In this document: positions 27,633-36,278 of the stretch, piece after piece
Layout of the letters: the number at the start of each line of letters is the position of its first letter
Position numbering within the stretch: the stretch's first letter is position 1
Made by a program: the position numbers and the translations under genes
Notes under the pieces: generated by a model
Told to the model about the DNA's origin: nothing
Databases searched by the model: none
Seen by the model: the letters and a program-made list of their open reading frames with translations, nothing else
DNA from: Bacteroidales bacterium
Lineage (GTDB): Bacteria > Bacteroidota > Bacteroidia > Bacteroidales > ML635J-15
DNA length: 64,000 nucleotides
NCBI GenBank assembly: GCA_017617125.1
Contig: JAFZWY010000009.1
Location: forward strand, 62,001 to 126,000
Direction: 5' to 3'

Positions 27633-27659
27633 AAATCGGCAGATATCATCTGCCGATTT
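27633..27659. promoter_or_regulatory. Perfect 27-bp inverted repeat upstream of the RhuM gene
   Basis: Arms AAATCGGCAGAT and ATCTGCCGATTT around ATC. No T-run follows on the minus strand, so it does not look like a terminator for the CapA operon. An operator for the RhuM protein's HTH is one possibility. Confidence 0.5.
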
Positions 27660-27751
27660 AGCAACTCGTTTCCATTCTGCAATATAACTAATTAGCAGTT
27701 TTCATTCGAGTAGGGGGACAAATTGTACCCCACCTAGGAAGCAAAACCCTC

Positions 27752-28747
27752 CTATTCCTCCACCAGCCTAGGAACGCACCCTTCTATCTCAATCGGCAGC
27801 ATCTCAAAACTAGCCGTATCCTTTGATATTGCGAGAGTTACAACTGCCGCACGGGTATTTATTGGGTTCTTCTGGTCGAAGATGAAATTGCCGATGCTAT
27901 AATATATGGGGACACCTTTATAAGTTTCCACAGTCTGCAGGCAATGCGGATGATGGCCCACAATGCAGTCGGCACCGGCGGCAACCAGCCTATGGGCATC
28001 GCGCACCTGATACGACGAAGGCTCCGTAATATGCTCAACGCCCCAGTGCAGCATCACAATCACAAAGCACTTTGAATCAATATGTTTCAGGCTGTCAATC
28101 TGCGATTCGATAACAGAAATTCCACTCTCCGAAACGCAAGGCACACTGTCGAGATACGACCAGTTTTCGGATGGCACACGAAGCGAAGTTATCAGATATA
28201 CCTTGCGCGGTGTTTCTGCAAGCAACTGCGGCTCAATGGATTCGGCAATAGTGGTGCCATAACCAATGGGAATCATTCCGTGCTTACGGATTTGGCTTTC
28301 GGTGTCGGCAAGTCCGCGCCGACCTTGGTCCATAGAATGGTTGTTGGCCAAATTAAGATGGGTTATTCCGTGCTCACAAAGAGCCTGTAACCAATCTGGT
28401 TCGCCACGGAATATAAAGCGCTTGTTTATCGGAGACACTATGCTCGTAGCAGGGCATTCAAGGTTGGCAACAACCATATCGCAGCTTGCAAAAAGAGAAT
28501 CTATTTCGGGAGCAAAAAGTGAATCAACTCCACGCCTCTCTATAACCTTGCGTACACCTCTGTCAAGAAGAACATCGCCAGTATAAGCAATACGCAAAGT
28601 ATCGTAGATTGGAGCGTTAGATTCTTTTACTTGAACTTTTCGTTCATCACATCCCTGCAGCAAAAAAATCGCTAGCAGCGCACAAATAGCAAAGGAGACA
28701 CAGCGAGCCGTGCCTCCTTTTGCAAAATATGTACTGCAAATATTCAT
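27752..28747 (-). CDS. CapA-family (poly-gamma-glutamate synthesis-type) lipoprotein phosphoesterase
   Basis: A 331-aa protein with a lipoprotein signal (hydrophobic stretch ending FLLQGC) and a calcineurin-like CapA fold. Metal-site blocks are visible: YTGDVLLDRG, VANLECP, NLANNHSMDQG, VMLHWGVEH, GHHPHCLQ and IGNFIFDQ. The family was named for poly-gamma-glutamate capsule assembly, but most Bacteroidota members are of unknown role and no capB/capC is present. The ATG (28745-28747) overlaps the stop codon of the DUF3160 gene as TAATG, giving strict translational coupling. Likely acts on a cell-envelope substrate (inference). Confidence 0.88.
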   Translation of the reverse strand: MNICSTYFAKGGTARCVSFAICALLAIFLLQGCDERKVQVKESNAPIYDTLRIAYTGDVLLDRGVRKVIERRGVDSLFAPEIDSLFASCDMVVANLECPATSIVSPINKRFIFRGEPDWLQALCEHGITHLNLANNHSMDQGRRGLADTESQIRKHGMIPIGYGTTIAESIEPQLLAETPRKVYLITSLRVPSENWSYLDSVPCVSESGISVIESQIDSLKHIDSKCFVIVMLHWGVEHITEPSSYQVRDAHRLVAAGADCIVGHHPHCLQTVETYKGVPIYYSIGNFIFDQKNPINTRAAVVTLAISKDTASFEMLPIEIEGCVPRLVEE

Positions 28748-31215
28748 TAGCAACCAGAGCTATAGAATATTATATCGTTGCCCTTAGGAGCCTTGCCCGG
28801 AGCAATAATTTCCTTTATCCACTCAGGAACACCGTGGCTCGGTGACTGCTCAAGCATTTCCTGCCACTCCTCGTCGGTAAGTCTTGGATTGCCTAACGGA
28901 ACATCAAACTCCCTGTACGACAGAACAGCACCGCGTGTCAACCAAAGTTTTCCTTCAATCTCCACAATGACATAAATCGTATTGACATTACCAGTAGCAA
29001 CATACAATATCGACTTATCGGGATTGTTGCCCGAATTTGCCGTATAAACATCGGCGACAACTGCAACCTTACGGTCTGCGCCCTTTACTTCGTACCAATC
29101 ATAAATCCTTTCTTCAGCACCAGAATTCAGCATATCGAGTGTAAGCCATTCGTAGTCGCTACCAATTATTTCAATCTGCTGGTATTCTTTTTCGGTCAGC
29201 TTCTTGCCAGCCAGTTCCTTCTCGCTTATCGACTTGAGGAACTGAGCCTTTTCGCGCATACTTTCTGTCATTTGTTGTGCCTTCGAAGTGTACATATCGT
29301 TGGCAATCAACACCTTTTCGGTCATATCGAGCAAATCGAGAGCCTTGTTCCAATAAGCAAGATTCGGCTCAACATAACCTACGACAATTGGCTCTGGCAG
29401 TTCGTCGCCACCACCACACTCAGCACCCATAGGCTGCTCGCCGTAAAGTATGCAGTCGTGCTTTAGCTCGGCCCACGAAGCAAGTGCAGCATTGATATTC
29501 TTCTTTGCCCACTGGTAGGTCTTCATAAAGTAAGGCTGACGCGAATCCTTCTCCAGCAAGGTGTTGAGCGACTGCATCCACTTGTTGTACATCGTAGCGT
29601 CCCAGTTGACCTTCTTCATAGTCTTCTTAACATTTTCGAACTCAGTGACATAATCAGGCCATTCCTTATCTTCCTGATATTCATCAATAAGAATCTTGTA
29701 GGCATCGTCGCTACCGAAAGCGGCAAGCACATCCAAACCTTTGGGTAATGCACGCTGAGTTGGTTTATTGATAACATCAACGAGTTCCTGAAGAATCTCG
29801 TTATCAGCCAAATACCTCTGCGGCATAAGATTAATCTTATCCTTGCACGAAACAAGTTGCTTAGGTGAAATACGGTTCTGCTGGTCGGCAATTTTCTTTA
29901 TCGTTGAGCGGAACTTTGACATTTCAGAATTGCTGCCAAAAATCTTTTCGGCAGAGAGATTCGACTTTGCCATTTCCTCCGAAAGTTGCATAACCGACAC
30001 ATTGTCAGGCTCTCCAACAATGAAAGTAATAGGCTCGACTATGCCCTTGTACCTTTTCTGCAAGTCGGCACTCTTCCTGATGACATCGGCATTAAGAACT
30101 GCCCTGCCGAACTGAATATCATCATCAAGACAGAACGAAACATACTGGAACCACATCATAGACTTGAAGTAACGCTTAAAATCATCGCTGCGAGTGTAGT
30201 GACCACGCGGACGGAACAAACTATATGGGAACATAACATCTTCCCATCCTAGAAATTCCGAAAAATTGTCGGATGCCTTATTTACACTGCCGATTTCAAC
30301 ATCAAAGTCCTCCTTGTATTTGGCAGGAACTTCATAATTCTTGTTGTCTGTCAACAGGCTAAGACCTATAGCATAGAAAGTTGCATTGTATTCTGCTGCA
30401 TCCTTTATTACAGGGTTGGAAGCGCTTTTTGCAATCTTCTGCATTTCGGAATGCATGGTGGTGGCAAAACTTTTCAGTTCGCCCATCAGCTTGGTCTGCT
30501 CCAGGTCACGAAGCAGGAAGTCGAAATACATATGATACAACTGCAAGTACATGTCGGTGGTCACAAAGCTCGGAAAATCAGAGTAGTCGTTCTTCTCGTA
30601 AATATGGAACAACTGCTCGTCCATACCTTCCACAATTGCAAAACCGTTCCTCGAAATCAAATCCTTGAGAGCATTTTCGGCGCTATCGAGCTGATACATA
30701 TTGACAACATTATTATAATTAGTCAGATAGCCTTCGAGCGGATTGTAATTTGATTTCAGCAACTCCTCTTCGCGAGCCTTGATTCTTTCGATAAACTTAT
30801 TCTGCTCATCTGTATATTTCACCTTCACTGGGTCACCATAAGCCTTCTCAATTGCAATATCAAAGTACCATGACGTGGCGCCATAGACATGCCTCAAAAA
30901 AGCGTCGGTAAAGCAATAGCCCTGCTGTGCCGCAAAGATGTTACGCAAAATACGCAAGTCGGCAAGGTTCAGCTGAGAAATATCCATATCCAGGTCAACC
31001 TTATCCTTCATGTTCTCAATATCGACATGGCAGCCACAAATATAAGTCGGCAAGTCGCAGTCGAACGACAATTTCGGTCCATTTGGATTCACCGCATTCG
31101 CAGTTTCTTCCGCTTTTACATCTTCGCCATCCTTGTTTTCCTTCGACTTGCATCCGAAAAGTAACATCGAAGCAGCCATCATTACGCATAATGCGTTGAT
31201 ACAAAATCTCTTCAT
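28747..31215 (-). CDS. DUF3160 lipoprotein with N-terminal YARHG domain
   Basis: An 822-aa lipoprotein (signal peptide ending LLFGC). Residues about 85-115 form a YARHG-type domain (LRILRNIFAAQQGYCF...TSWY). The rest is a large, mostly helical DUF3160 domain (VEGMDEQLFHIYEKNDYSDFPSFVTTDMYLQLYHMYFD...). The C-terminus contains a small beta domain and an Asn/Asp/Ser-Gly-Cys end. YARHG domains are extracellular and are often paired with peptidases or cell-wall proteins; DUF3160 has no known function. Middle gene of a three-gene operon: its ATG is 1 nt from the upstream lipoprotein's stop, and its stop overlaps the CapA ATG. Confidence 0.85.
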   Translation of the reverse strand: MKRFCINALCVMMAASMLLFGCKSKENKDGEDVKAEETANAVNPNGPKLSFDCDLPTYICGCHVDIENMKDKVDLDMDISQLNLADLRILRNIFAAQQGYCFTDAFLRHVYGATSWYFDIAIEKAYGDPVKVKYTDEQNKFIERIKAREEELLKSNYNPLEGYLTNYNNVVNMYQLDSAENALKDLISRNGFAIVEGMDEQLFHIYEKNDYSDFPSFVTTDMYLQLYHMYFDFLLRDLEQTKLMGELKSFATTMHSEMQKIAKSASNPVIKDAAEYNATFYAIGLSLLTDNKNYEVPAKYKEDFDVEIGSVNKASDNFSEFLGWEDVMFPYSLFRPRGHYTRSDDFKRYFKSMMWFQYVSFCLDDDIQFGRAVLNADVIRKSADLQKRYKGIVEPITFIVGEPDNVSVMQLSEEMAKSNLSAEKIFGSNSEMSKFRSTIKKIADQQNRISPKQLVSCKDKINLMPQRYLADNEILQELVDVINKPTQRALPKGLDVLAAFGSDDAYKILIDEYQEDKEWPDYVTEFENVKKTMKKVNWDATMYNKWMQSLNTLLEKDSRQPYFMKTYQWAKKNINAALASWAELKHDCILYGEQPMGAECGGGDELPEPIVVGYVEPNLAYWNKALDLLDMTEKVLIANDMYTSKAQQMTESMREKAQFLKSISEKELAGKKLTEKEYQQIEIIGSDYEWLTLDMLNSGAEERIYDWYEVKGADRKVAVVADVYTANSGNNPDKSILYVATGNVNTIYVIVEIEGKLWLTRGAVLSYREFDVPLGNPRLTDEEWQEMLEQSPSHGVPEWIKEIIAPGKAPKGNDIIFYSSGC

Positions 31216-31216
31216 A

Positions 31217-31735
31217 TTATTTATCATTTAAAATTTCCATTGAGTTGTCAAATTCAAAATCACGGCAAATATACCTAATAAATTTCACACCGAAAGAACT
31301 CCACCGATATTCGGCGACCAAAAATTTTCCGTTTTTCTCCTCCTCCACACTACGGAGCCTCGTCTCGCCATCGACCTGCACTACGCGGAAATCGACAACC
31401 GGCTGTCCCAACCTCGATCCCATCCACAGCGGACGCACCTTGCCGCCAATATTGCGGAACATAAACACGCGTCGGCGCACTACAGGGTCGAAACGGGTAG
31501 TCTTCTCAACTCCCACTATGGCATCCACAATACTGTCGCCGTCCATATCGCCAGTGCAGAAGCGATAGACGGGATAACGCAGTTCCCAAACATCGCAACT
31601 GCTGTCGGTTTCGAGTATTAAATTATATAAGGTGTCGTTTTCCTTTGCTATCGAAAAACCGCCATTGTCGCTATCGATCGCTCGGCACGACACCAGCAAC
31701 ACGGCCATAAACGCTATTAGCAATCTTATTCTCAT
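31217..31735 (-). CDS. Small lipoprotein, first gene of the DUF3160-CapA operon
   Basis: A 172-aa lipoprotein: MRIRLLIAFMAVLLVSC is a lipobox-containing signal. The mature part has a calcium-loop-like DMDGDSIVDAIVGV (FG-GAP/VCBS-like element) followed by beta strands. No known family was recognised. The ATG at 31735 is chosen because the signal starts there. The stop codon is 1 nt from the DUF3160 start, so the three products (small lipoprotein, DUF3160, CapA) should be made together at the cell envelope. Confidence 0.78.
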   Translation of the reverse strand: MRIRLLIAFMAVLLVSCRAIDSDNGGFSIAKENDTLYNLILETDSSCDVWELRYPVYRFCTGDMDGDSIVDAIVGVEKTTRFDPVVRRRVFMFRNIGGKVRPLWMGSRLGQPVVDFRVVQVDGETRLRSVEEEKNGKFLVAEYRWSSFGVKFIRYICRDFEFDNSMEILNDK

Positions 31736-31756
31736 ACAGCAAAAGCAAATCCGAGA

Positions 31757-31764
31757 CAAAGATA
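31757..31764 (-). promoter_or_regulatory. -7 box of the lipoprotein-DUF3160-CapA operon
   Basis: Minus-strand TATCTTTG, 21 bp before the ATG at 31735. Confidence 0.55.
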
Positions 31765-31858
31765 ACACTTTTCCGTCATTACTCGCAAACTTCGTACATT
31801 AAAGGATCCGCAAGCAAGAATAATAACGCGACACAGAACTTGAAGCGTTGTAGCCGCT

Positions 31859-31905
31859 CACTGAGCATTTCGCCCCCTGAGCGGAGTCGAAGGGTCGAAG
31901 TGCGG
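31859..31905. repeat. Palindromic repeat of the CCCTGAGCGGAGTCGAAGGG family
   Basis: One unit in the 310-bp gap between the CapA operon promoter and tRNA-Asp. The rest of the gap holds the two promoters and AT-rich DNA only. Confidence 0.7.
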
Positions 31906-32011
31906 CAATCTTTAGAAAATCGCAACATACTGATAATAAACAAACAACAAGAAACATAAAACTTTTTTCAAAAAAAATTAAAAAATCTATTGCAGAGTTC
32001 GAAAAAAGCAG

Positions 32012-32020
32012 TACTTTTGC
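32012..32020 (+). promoter_or_regulatory. Promoter of tRNA-Asp
   Basis: TACTTTTGC, with TTG 19 bp upstream at 31990-31992 fitting the Bacteroidota -33 element. The tRNA begins 25 bp downstream. Confidence 0.7.
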
Positions 32021-32045
32021 ATCGCTTTTCACGAAGCAATCAGCT

Positions 32046-32119
32046 GGTGTGGTAGTTCAGCTGGTTAGAATACCGGCCTGTCACGCCGGGGGTCGAGGGT
32101 TCGAGTCCCTTCCACACCG
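32046..32119 (+). tRNA. tRNA-Asp (GTC)
   Basis: 74 nt. Acceptor arms GGTGTGG/CCACACC with G73; D arm GTTC...GAAT; anticodon stem CCGGC/GCCGG with loop CTGTCAC, so anticodon GTC; T arm GAGGG-TTCGAGT-CCCTT. The 3' CCA is not encoded. Confidence 0.96.
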
Positions 32120-32123
32120 CAGA

Positions 32124-32152
32124 GAAGACAGATTAACAGTCTGTCTTTTTTG
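32124..32152 (+). terminator. Terminator of tRNA-Asp
   Basis: AAGACAGA and TCTGTCTT arms with a T-run, 5 bp after the tRNA. Confidence 0.85.
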
Positions 32153-32215
32153 TTTTTTATACCCCAACAAATAACATTCATTTCCTCAAATCAATCCGAA
32201 ATCGCAAATTAATTT

Positions 32216-32224
32216 TATCTTTGC
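32216..32224 (+). promoter_or_regulatory. -7 box of the elbB promoter
   Basis: TATCTTTGC, 21 bp before the elbB ATG. Confidence 0.6.
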
Positions 32225-32245
32225 AAAAAATTTATAACACACAAC

Positions 32246-32890
32246 ATGAAGAAAATTGCAGTAATACTTTCGGGTTGCGGAACACGCGACGGCAGTGAAA
32301 TACACGAGTCAACACTTTCGTTATTGGCTCTCGACATGAACGGATGCAAGTACCAGTGCTTTGCCCCCGACAGAAATCAGACCGAAACCGTAAACCACTT
32401 CACGCAAAAGCAGGAAAGCGAAAAAAGAAACATGCTTGCCGAAGCCGCTCGTATTGCACGTTGCGACATAAAGCCGCTTAACGCAATCAACGCTGCCGAC
32501 TACGATGCATTGTGGATTCCTGGCGGACTTGGCGCAGCCAAGAACCTCTGCTCCTATTTCTACGAAGGCGAAAACATGAAGGTCGATTCCGAAGTCGAGG
32601 CTGCAATCAAGGCTTTCAACAAGGCTGGTAAGCCAATTGTGGCGCTCTGCATTGCTCCTGTCATCGTCGCCAAGGTTCTTGGAGCCAACGTAACATCGGG
32701 TAAGGATGCCGGCACTGCCGCAAAAATCGAAGCCATGGGCGGAAAAAACACTGTCTGCAACTTCGACGAAATAGCCTACGATGCCGAAAAACGCGTAATT
32801 ACCGCTCCCTGCTATATGCTCGATGCATCAATCTCGCAGATTTGGCTGGGTATTAAGAAGGCTGCCGACAAGCTCGTTGAACTGATATAA
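32246..32890 (+). CDS. elbB: ElbB/GlxIII-like DJ-1/PfpI-family protein
   Basis: 214-aa protein closely following the E. coli ElbB pattern: KKIAVILSGCGTRDGSEIHESTLSLLAL, CFAPDRNQTETVNHFT, WIPGGLGAAKNL, ALCIAPVIVAKVLG and APCYMLDASISQIW. ElbB proteins belong to the DJ-1/PfpI class I glutamine-amidotransferase-like superfamily. They were first linked to isoprenoid synthesis and later to glyoxalase (methylglyoxal to lactate) activity; the physiological role is not settled. A MATE transporter gene starts 1 nt after its stop, so the two are one operon. Confidence 0.93.
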   Translation: MKKIAVILSGCGTRDGSEIHESTLSLLALDMNGCKYQCFAPDRNQTETVNHFTQKQESEKRNMLAEAARIARCDIKPLNAINAADYDALWIPGGLGAAKNLCSYFYEGENMKVDSEVEAAIKAFNKAGKPIVALCIAPVIVAKVLGANVTSGKDAGTAAKIEAMGGKNTVCNFDEIAYDAEKRVITAPCYMLDASISQIWLGIKKAADKLVELI

Positions 32891-32891
32891 G

Positions 32892-34193
32892 GTGAACAAG
32901 GAAATCCTAAGGCTTGCACTGCCAAACATAATTACCAACATCACCGTTCCTCTGCTCGGAATGGTCGATTTGGCTATTGTCGGCCATATCGGCAACGAGA
33001 CCTATATTGGTGCAATTGCCTTAGGCACAACTATCTTCAATCTGATATACTGGAATTTCGGTTTCCTGCGCATGGGCACCAGCGGACTTGCCGCGCAAGC
33101 CTATGGTGCAGGCGACAAAGAGGAAGCGATGCGCATACTTGTCCGCGGACTTACCATCGCCCTTTGCGCAGCCGCTCTCCTTATAGCCCTGCAATACCCT
33201 ATTGCATTGCTATCCGATGCCATATTGAACTGCAGCGACGAAACGCTAAACCTAACATTGTCGTATTTTTATGTGCGCATTTGGGCGGCACCAGCGACAC
33301 TAGGGCTATACGCCATAAAAGGCTGGTTCATAGGAATGCAGAATTCGAAAACACCTATGGTTGTTGCCATTGTGCTGAATATCGTCAACATTTTCGCCAG
33401 CCTTGCCTTTGTAATCTGGCTCAAGATGGACATAGTTGGTGTGGCTCTCGGAACGGTAATAGCGCAATACTCGGGACTGGCATTGTCCATAATCTTGTGG
33501 TTCAAGCACTACGGCAACATGCGTCACCTTATCGACATTCGCGGAAGCCTGCACAAAGCCGAGATGAAACGCTTTTTCAAGCTTAATCGCGACATCTTCC
33601 TGCGCACACTCTGCCTCTGTGCCGTATTCACCTTCATTCCTGCAATATCGGCCAGCATGGGCGACCTTATACTTGCCGCCAACACCCTGATAATGCAGCT
33701 GTTCACCTTGTTCTCGTACATTCTCGACGGTTTTGCCTACGCTGGCGAATCGCTTGTTGGCAAGTACATAGGTGCCAAGAATCGCGAATCGCTTATTAAG
33801 GCGATACGACATCTCGTTTATTGGGGATTGATTTTCACAGCATTATTCACGGTGATATACTTCTTCTGGAGCGAAAACATCTACTATATACTCACCAACG
33901 ACAGCAATGTTGTCGGCGAGGCCATGGGCTACAACCTTTGGACTATGCTGATACCGCTCTGCGGATTCGCCGCCTTCCTGTTCGACGGTATTTATATAGG
34001 TGCGACAGCTGCGAAGTCGATGCGCAACATAATGTTTATCGCCACTGCTGTTTTCTTCGTCGGATATTTCATATTGCAGCCAATACTCGGCAACGACGGA
34101 CTCTGGATAGCATTCCTGCTATTCCTGGTTTTCCGTGGAGGATTGATGTGGATAAGGTACAAGAAAAACGTGGTGGAATCAGTTGAGAGTTGA
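32892..34193 (+). CDS. MATE-family multidrug/cation antiporter
   Basis: 433 aa with about 12 hydrophobic helices. The N-terminal region LALPNIITNITVPLLGMVDLAIVGHIG and the matching second-half region SMGDLILAANTLIMQLFTLFSYILDGFAYAGESLVGKYIGAKN are hallmarks of the MATE fold (DinF-like branch). Start codon is GTG at 32892, one base after the elbB stop. The last codons and stop (GTTGAGAGTTGA) merge into the GTTGAAA repeat array that follows, so the C-terminus may be repeat-derived. Substrate unknown; drug or metabolite export by Na+/H+ antiport is the family role. Confidence 0.9.
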   Translation: MNKEILRLALPNIITNITVPLLGMVDLAIVGHIGNETYIGAIALGTTIFNLIYWNFGFLRMGTSGLAAQAYGAGDKEEAMRILVRGLTIALCAAALLIALQYPIALLSDAILNCSDETLNLTLSYFYVRIWAAPATLGLYAIKGWFIGMQNSKTPMVVAIVLNIVNIFASLAFVIWLKMDIVGVALGTVIAQYSGLALSIILWFKHYGNMRHLIDIRGSLHKAEMKRFFKLNRDIFLRTLCLCAVFTFIPAISASMGDLILAANTLIMQLFTLFSYILDGFAYAGESLVGKYIGAKNRESLIKAIRHLVYWGLIFTALFTVIYFFWSENIYYILTNDSNVVGEAMGYNLWTMLIPLCGFAAFLFDGIYIGATAAKSMRNIMFIATAVFFVGYFILQPILGNDGLWIAFLLFLVFRGGLMWIRYKKNVVESVES

Positions 34194-34335
34194 AAGTTGA
34201 AAGGCTGTAGAGTCGTTGCGAGCAACGGCCTCTACTATTCAAATCTTCAACCTTTAGCTCGACGCAGTCAAATCATCAAATTATCGAATCATCAAATCAT
34301 CAAATCTTCAAATATAAAATCGCAAATCATCCTTA
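34180..34335. repeat. Composite intergenic repeat, copy 3
   Basis: GTTGAAAG units from the end of the MATE gene, then an imperfect palindrome at 34206-34236 (TGTAGAGTCGTTGC...GCAACGGCCTCTACT). A CTTTAGCTCGACGCAGTCAA element follows, then ATCATCAAAT units up to the rhodanese promoter. Confidence 0.75.
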
Positions 34336-34342
34336 TATTTGC
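34334..34342 (+). promoter_or_regulatory. -7 box abutting the rhodanese start
   Basis: TATATTTGC ends 3 nt before the ATG at 34346, implying a leaderless transcript. Confidence 0.5.
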
Positions 34343-34345
34343 AAA

Positions 34346-34750
34346 ATGAAACGAATCATTATAATATTAATTGTCATTGCCGTAATTGCAGCGGGCGTGA
34401 CAGCCATAATTTATTTCAGCAATATGAACGACAAATTTACCACATTGAGTGCCAACGACTTTGAAAATGCCATCGCCGACGACCAGACCATAATCCTCGA
34501 TGTACGCACCGCCGACGAATATGCTGGCGGACACATTCCCAACGCCATAAATATCGACGTCAACCGCGCAGGCTTTCTCTACGAAGCCGACGAAAAGCTT
34601 CCCAAGGACAAGACCATTGCCGTATATTGCCATGGTGGTGTGCGCAGCCGCAAGGCCGCATCTCTCCTCTCCGACAACGGCTACACCATCCTAAACCTCG
34701 ACGGCGGCTTCAAGGAATGGCAGAGCGCAGGAAAAGAAACGGAGCAGTAG
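34346..34750 (+). CDS. Membrane-anchored rhodanese-like protein
   Basis: 134 aa. An N-terminal hydrophobic segment (KRIIIILIVIAVIAAGVTAII) forms a signal anchor. A single rhodanese domain follows: ILDVRTADEYAGGHIPNAINI, active-site loop YCHGGVRSRKAA with the catalytic Cys, and LDGGFKEW at the end. Family role is sulfane-sulfur transfer; the loop is of the single-domain GlpE/PspE-like type. Expected to face the periplasm. The promoter box is almost on top of the start codon. Confidence 0.9.
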   Translation: MKRIIIILIVIAVIAAGVTAIIYFSNMNDKFTTLSANDFENAIADDQTIILDVRTADEYAGGHIPNAINIDVNRAGFLYEADEKLPKDKTIAVYCHGGVRSRKAASLLSDNGYTILNLDGGFKEWQSAGKETEQ

Positions 34751-34807
34751 AAGGAAAACGACAACAGGAACAACATCAAACAACCATAAACTATTTCAAG
34801 CAACACA

Positions 34808-34915
34808 GACGCATGTTCTTGCGTCTCAACAATCTTAATTTATTACATTGCACAAAGTCCTGAAGGGACGACACAAAACAATCGGGAGTACAATCCAGGG
34901 ATTGCGCATGCCTGG
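34808..34915. repeat. String of small hairpins at the left edge of the AT-rich island
   Basis: Short inverted repeats in series: AGACGC...GCGTCT (about 34808-34828), AGTCCTGAAGGGAC (about 34856-34869), and CCAGGGATTGCGCATGCCTGG (about 34896-34916). The 34751-35132 gap holds these plus AT-rich DNA with a possible -7 box TAATTTTG near 35030. No gene seen. Confidence 0.5.
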
Positions 34916-35132
34916 GCGAAAGAAAGATATACGAGATTATAGGATCAAAGATTATAACAACTGATTCTCAGTTATTTGTAAATACATAAAATTATAATTA
35001 TAAATCTTGTTTCTACAAATTTAATTTAGTAATTTTGTACACGATATTTATGAGGTAATATCTATAACCATGCATGCAATAGCATTTTATTATCTCATTG
35101 AATTATTTTTATAACGAATAATTGTAATTGAC

Positions 35133-36170
35133 ATGAATAAAAATGAAGGAAATAAAGACAAAAAAAAGTTTAAAGAAAGATTCTATAATAAGTATAATTA
35201 CTATGAAAATTACAAAAAAGATGCTAAAATATTCTTTAAAAACCATAGCATAGAAAAATTTATATTAATCAGTTTAGTATTTCTTATTTTATATAATTGC
35301 GAAAATTTATTCACTAATTATATTTTCTACAATTATCCGAATTGGTTAGATAAGATATTTGATGTTTTTCATTTATCACCTTTTTTGAATTATACGACCT
35401 TTTTTATTGCAATACTCAGTTTCATCACAATATTATATAAAGCTATAAAACGCAAAAACATATCTCCTTTTTTATTCATTTTTTTGAGTTTTTTACTGTT
35501 TTCATATCATAGTAGTGAAAAATGGGAATATTTAAACCTACCTTTTTCTCAGAAATTAGATTATAGACATTTATTATGTTTATTTTTGGTTGTATTTTTA
35601 TCTATTGAATCACTAAAATTTATATACCCTATTATTATCCGTCCTATACGGATATTAATACACACATCAATAACATCACCATTATTAACGTTAATAAGAT
35701 ATTCAACAAAACTTCCATTAAGACATTTTTTAAAAAAAATTAAAGCTAAATTTATAAAACAAAGCAACAATGAGTCTAGTTATATAGGTTTTTTACAAAA
35801 TACAAAAAAAGAAGATTGTCGAAATGTTGGATGGGGAAATTATGCAAAATCTATTACTATTAAGATTAAGGAGATGTCCGAGAAAAAAATCGAAGAAAGT
35901 TTTGCTATCGGAATTTCTGGGCTTTGGGGATCTGGAAAAACAACATTTATGAATCATATAAAGAGTAATCTATCCTCTTATGAATTCATAAAAATATATG
36001 ATTTTAAACCATGGGCATGCTCAGACCCGAAACAGATATCAAAAGAATTTTTCAACTCTCTTATCCATAATATTAATCCTAATGATAATAATCTAGCAAA
36101 AAGATTATTAAAATATGCCGACATTATTGAAAATATAAACAAACTTTCCTGGATTGCAAAAATTGTATAA
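35133..36170 (+). CDS. N-terminal part of the KAP NTPase (up to the internal stop)
   Basis: 345 codons. A Lys/Asn-rich cytosolic start (1-40) is followed by about four hydrophobic segments, around residues 43-57, 84-103, 109-125 and 146-170. A basic linker precedes the NTPase core, where Walker A reads GLWGSGKTT (263-271). After it comes the KAP-typical IYDFKPWACSDPKQISKEFFNSL. The fragment ends before Walker B, so alone it could bind a nucleotide at best and would not hydrolyse it. ATG at 35133. Confidence 0.7.
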   Translation: MNKNEGNKDKKKFKERFYNKYNYYENYKKDAKIFFKNHSIEKFILISLVFLILYNCENLFTNYIFYNYPNWLDKIFDVFHLSPFLNYTTFFIAILSFITILYKAIKRKNISPFLFIFLSFLLFSYHSSEKWEYLNLPFSQKLDYRHLLCLFLVVFLSIESLKFIYPIIIRPIRILIHTSITSPLLTLIRYSTKLPLRHFLKKIKAKFIKQSNNESSYIGFLQNTKKEDCRNVGWGNYAKSITIKIKEMSEKKIEESFAIGISGLWGSGKTTFMNHIKSNLSSYEFIKIYDFKPWACSDPKQISKEFFNSLIHNINPNDNNLAKRLLKYADIIENINKLSWIAKIV

Positions 36171-36278
36171 ACACTAAAATACCCAAAGAAAAATTCTGTC
36201 TCAGAACTAAAAGACAAAGTTGAGGATAGAATAAAAGAGAGTAATACTATTGTTTTTTTTATAGACGATTTAGACAGA

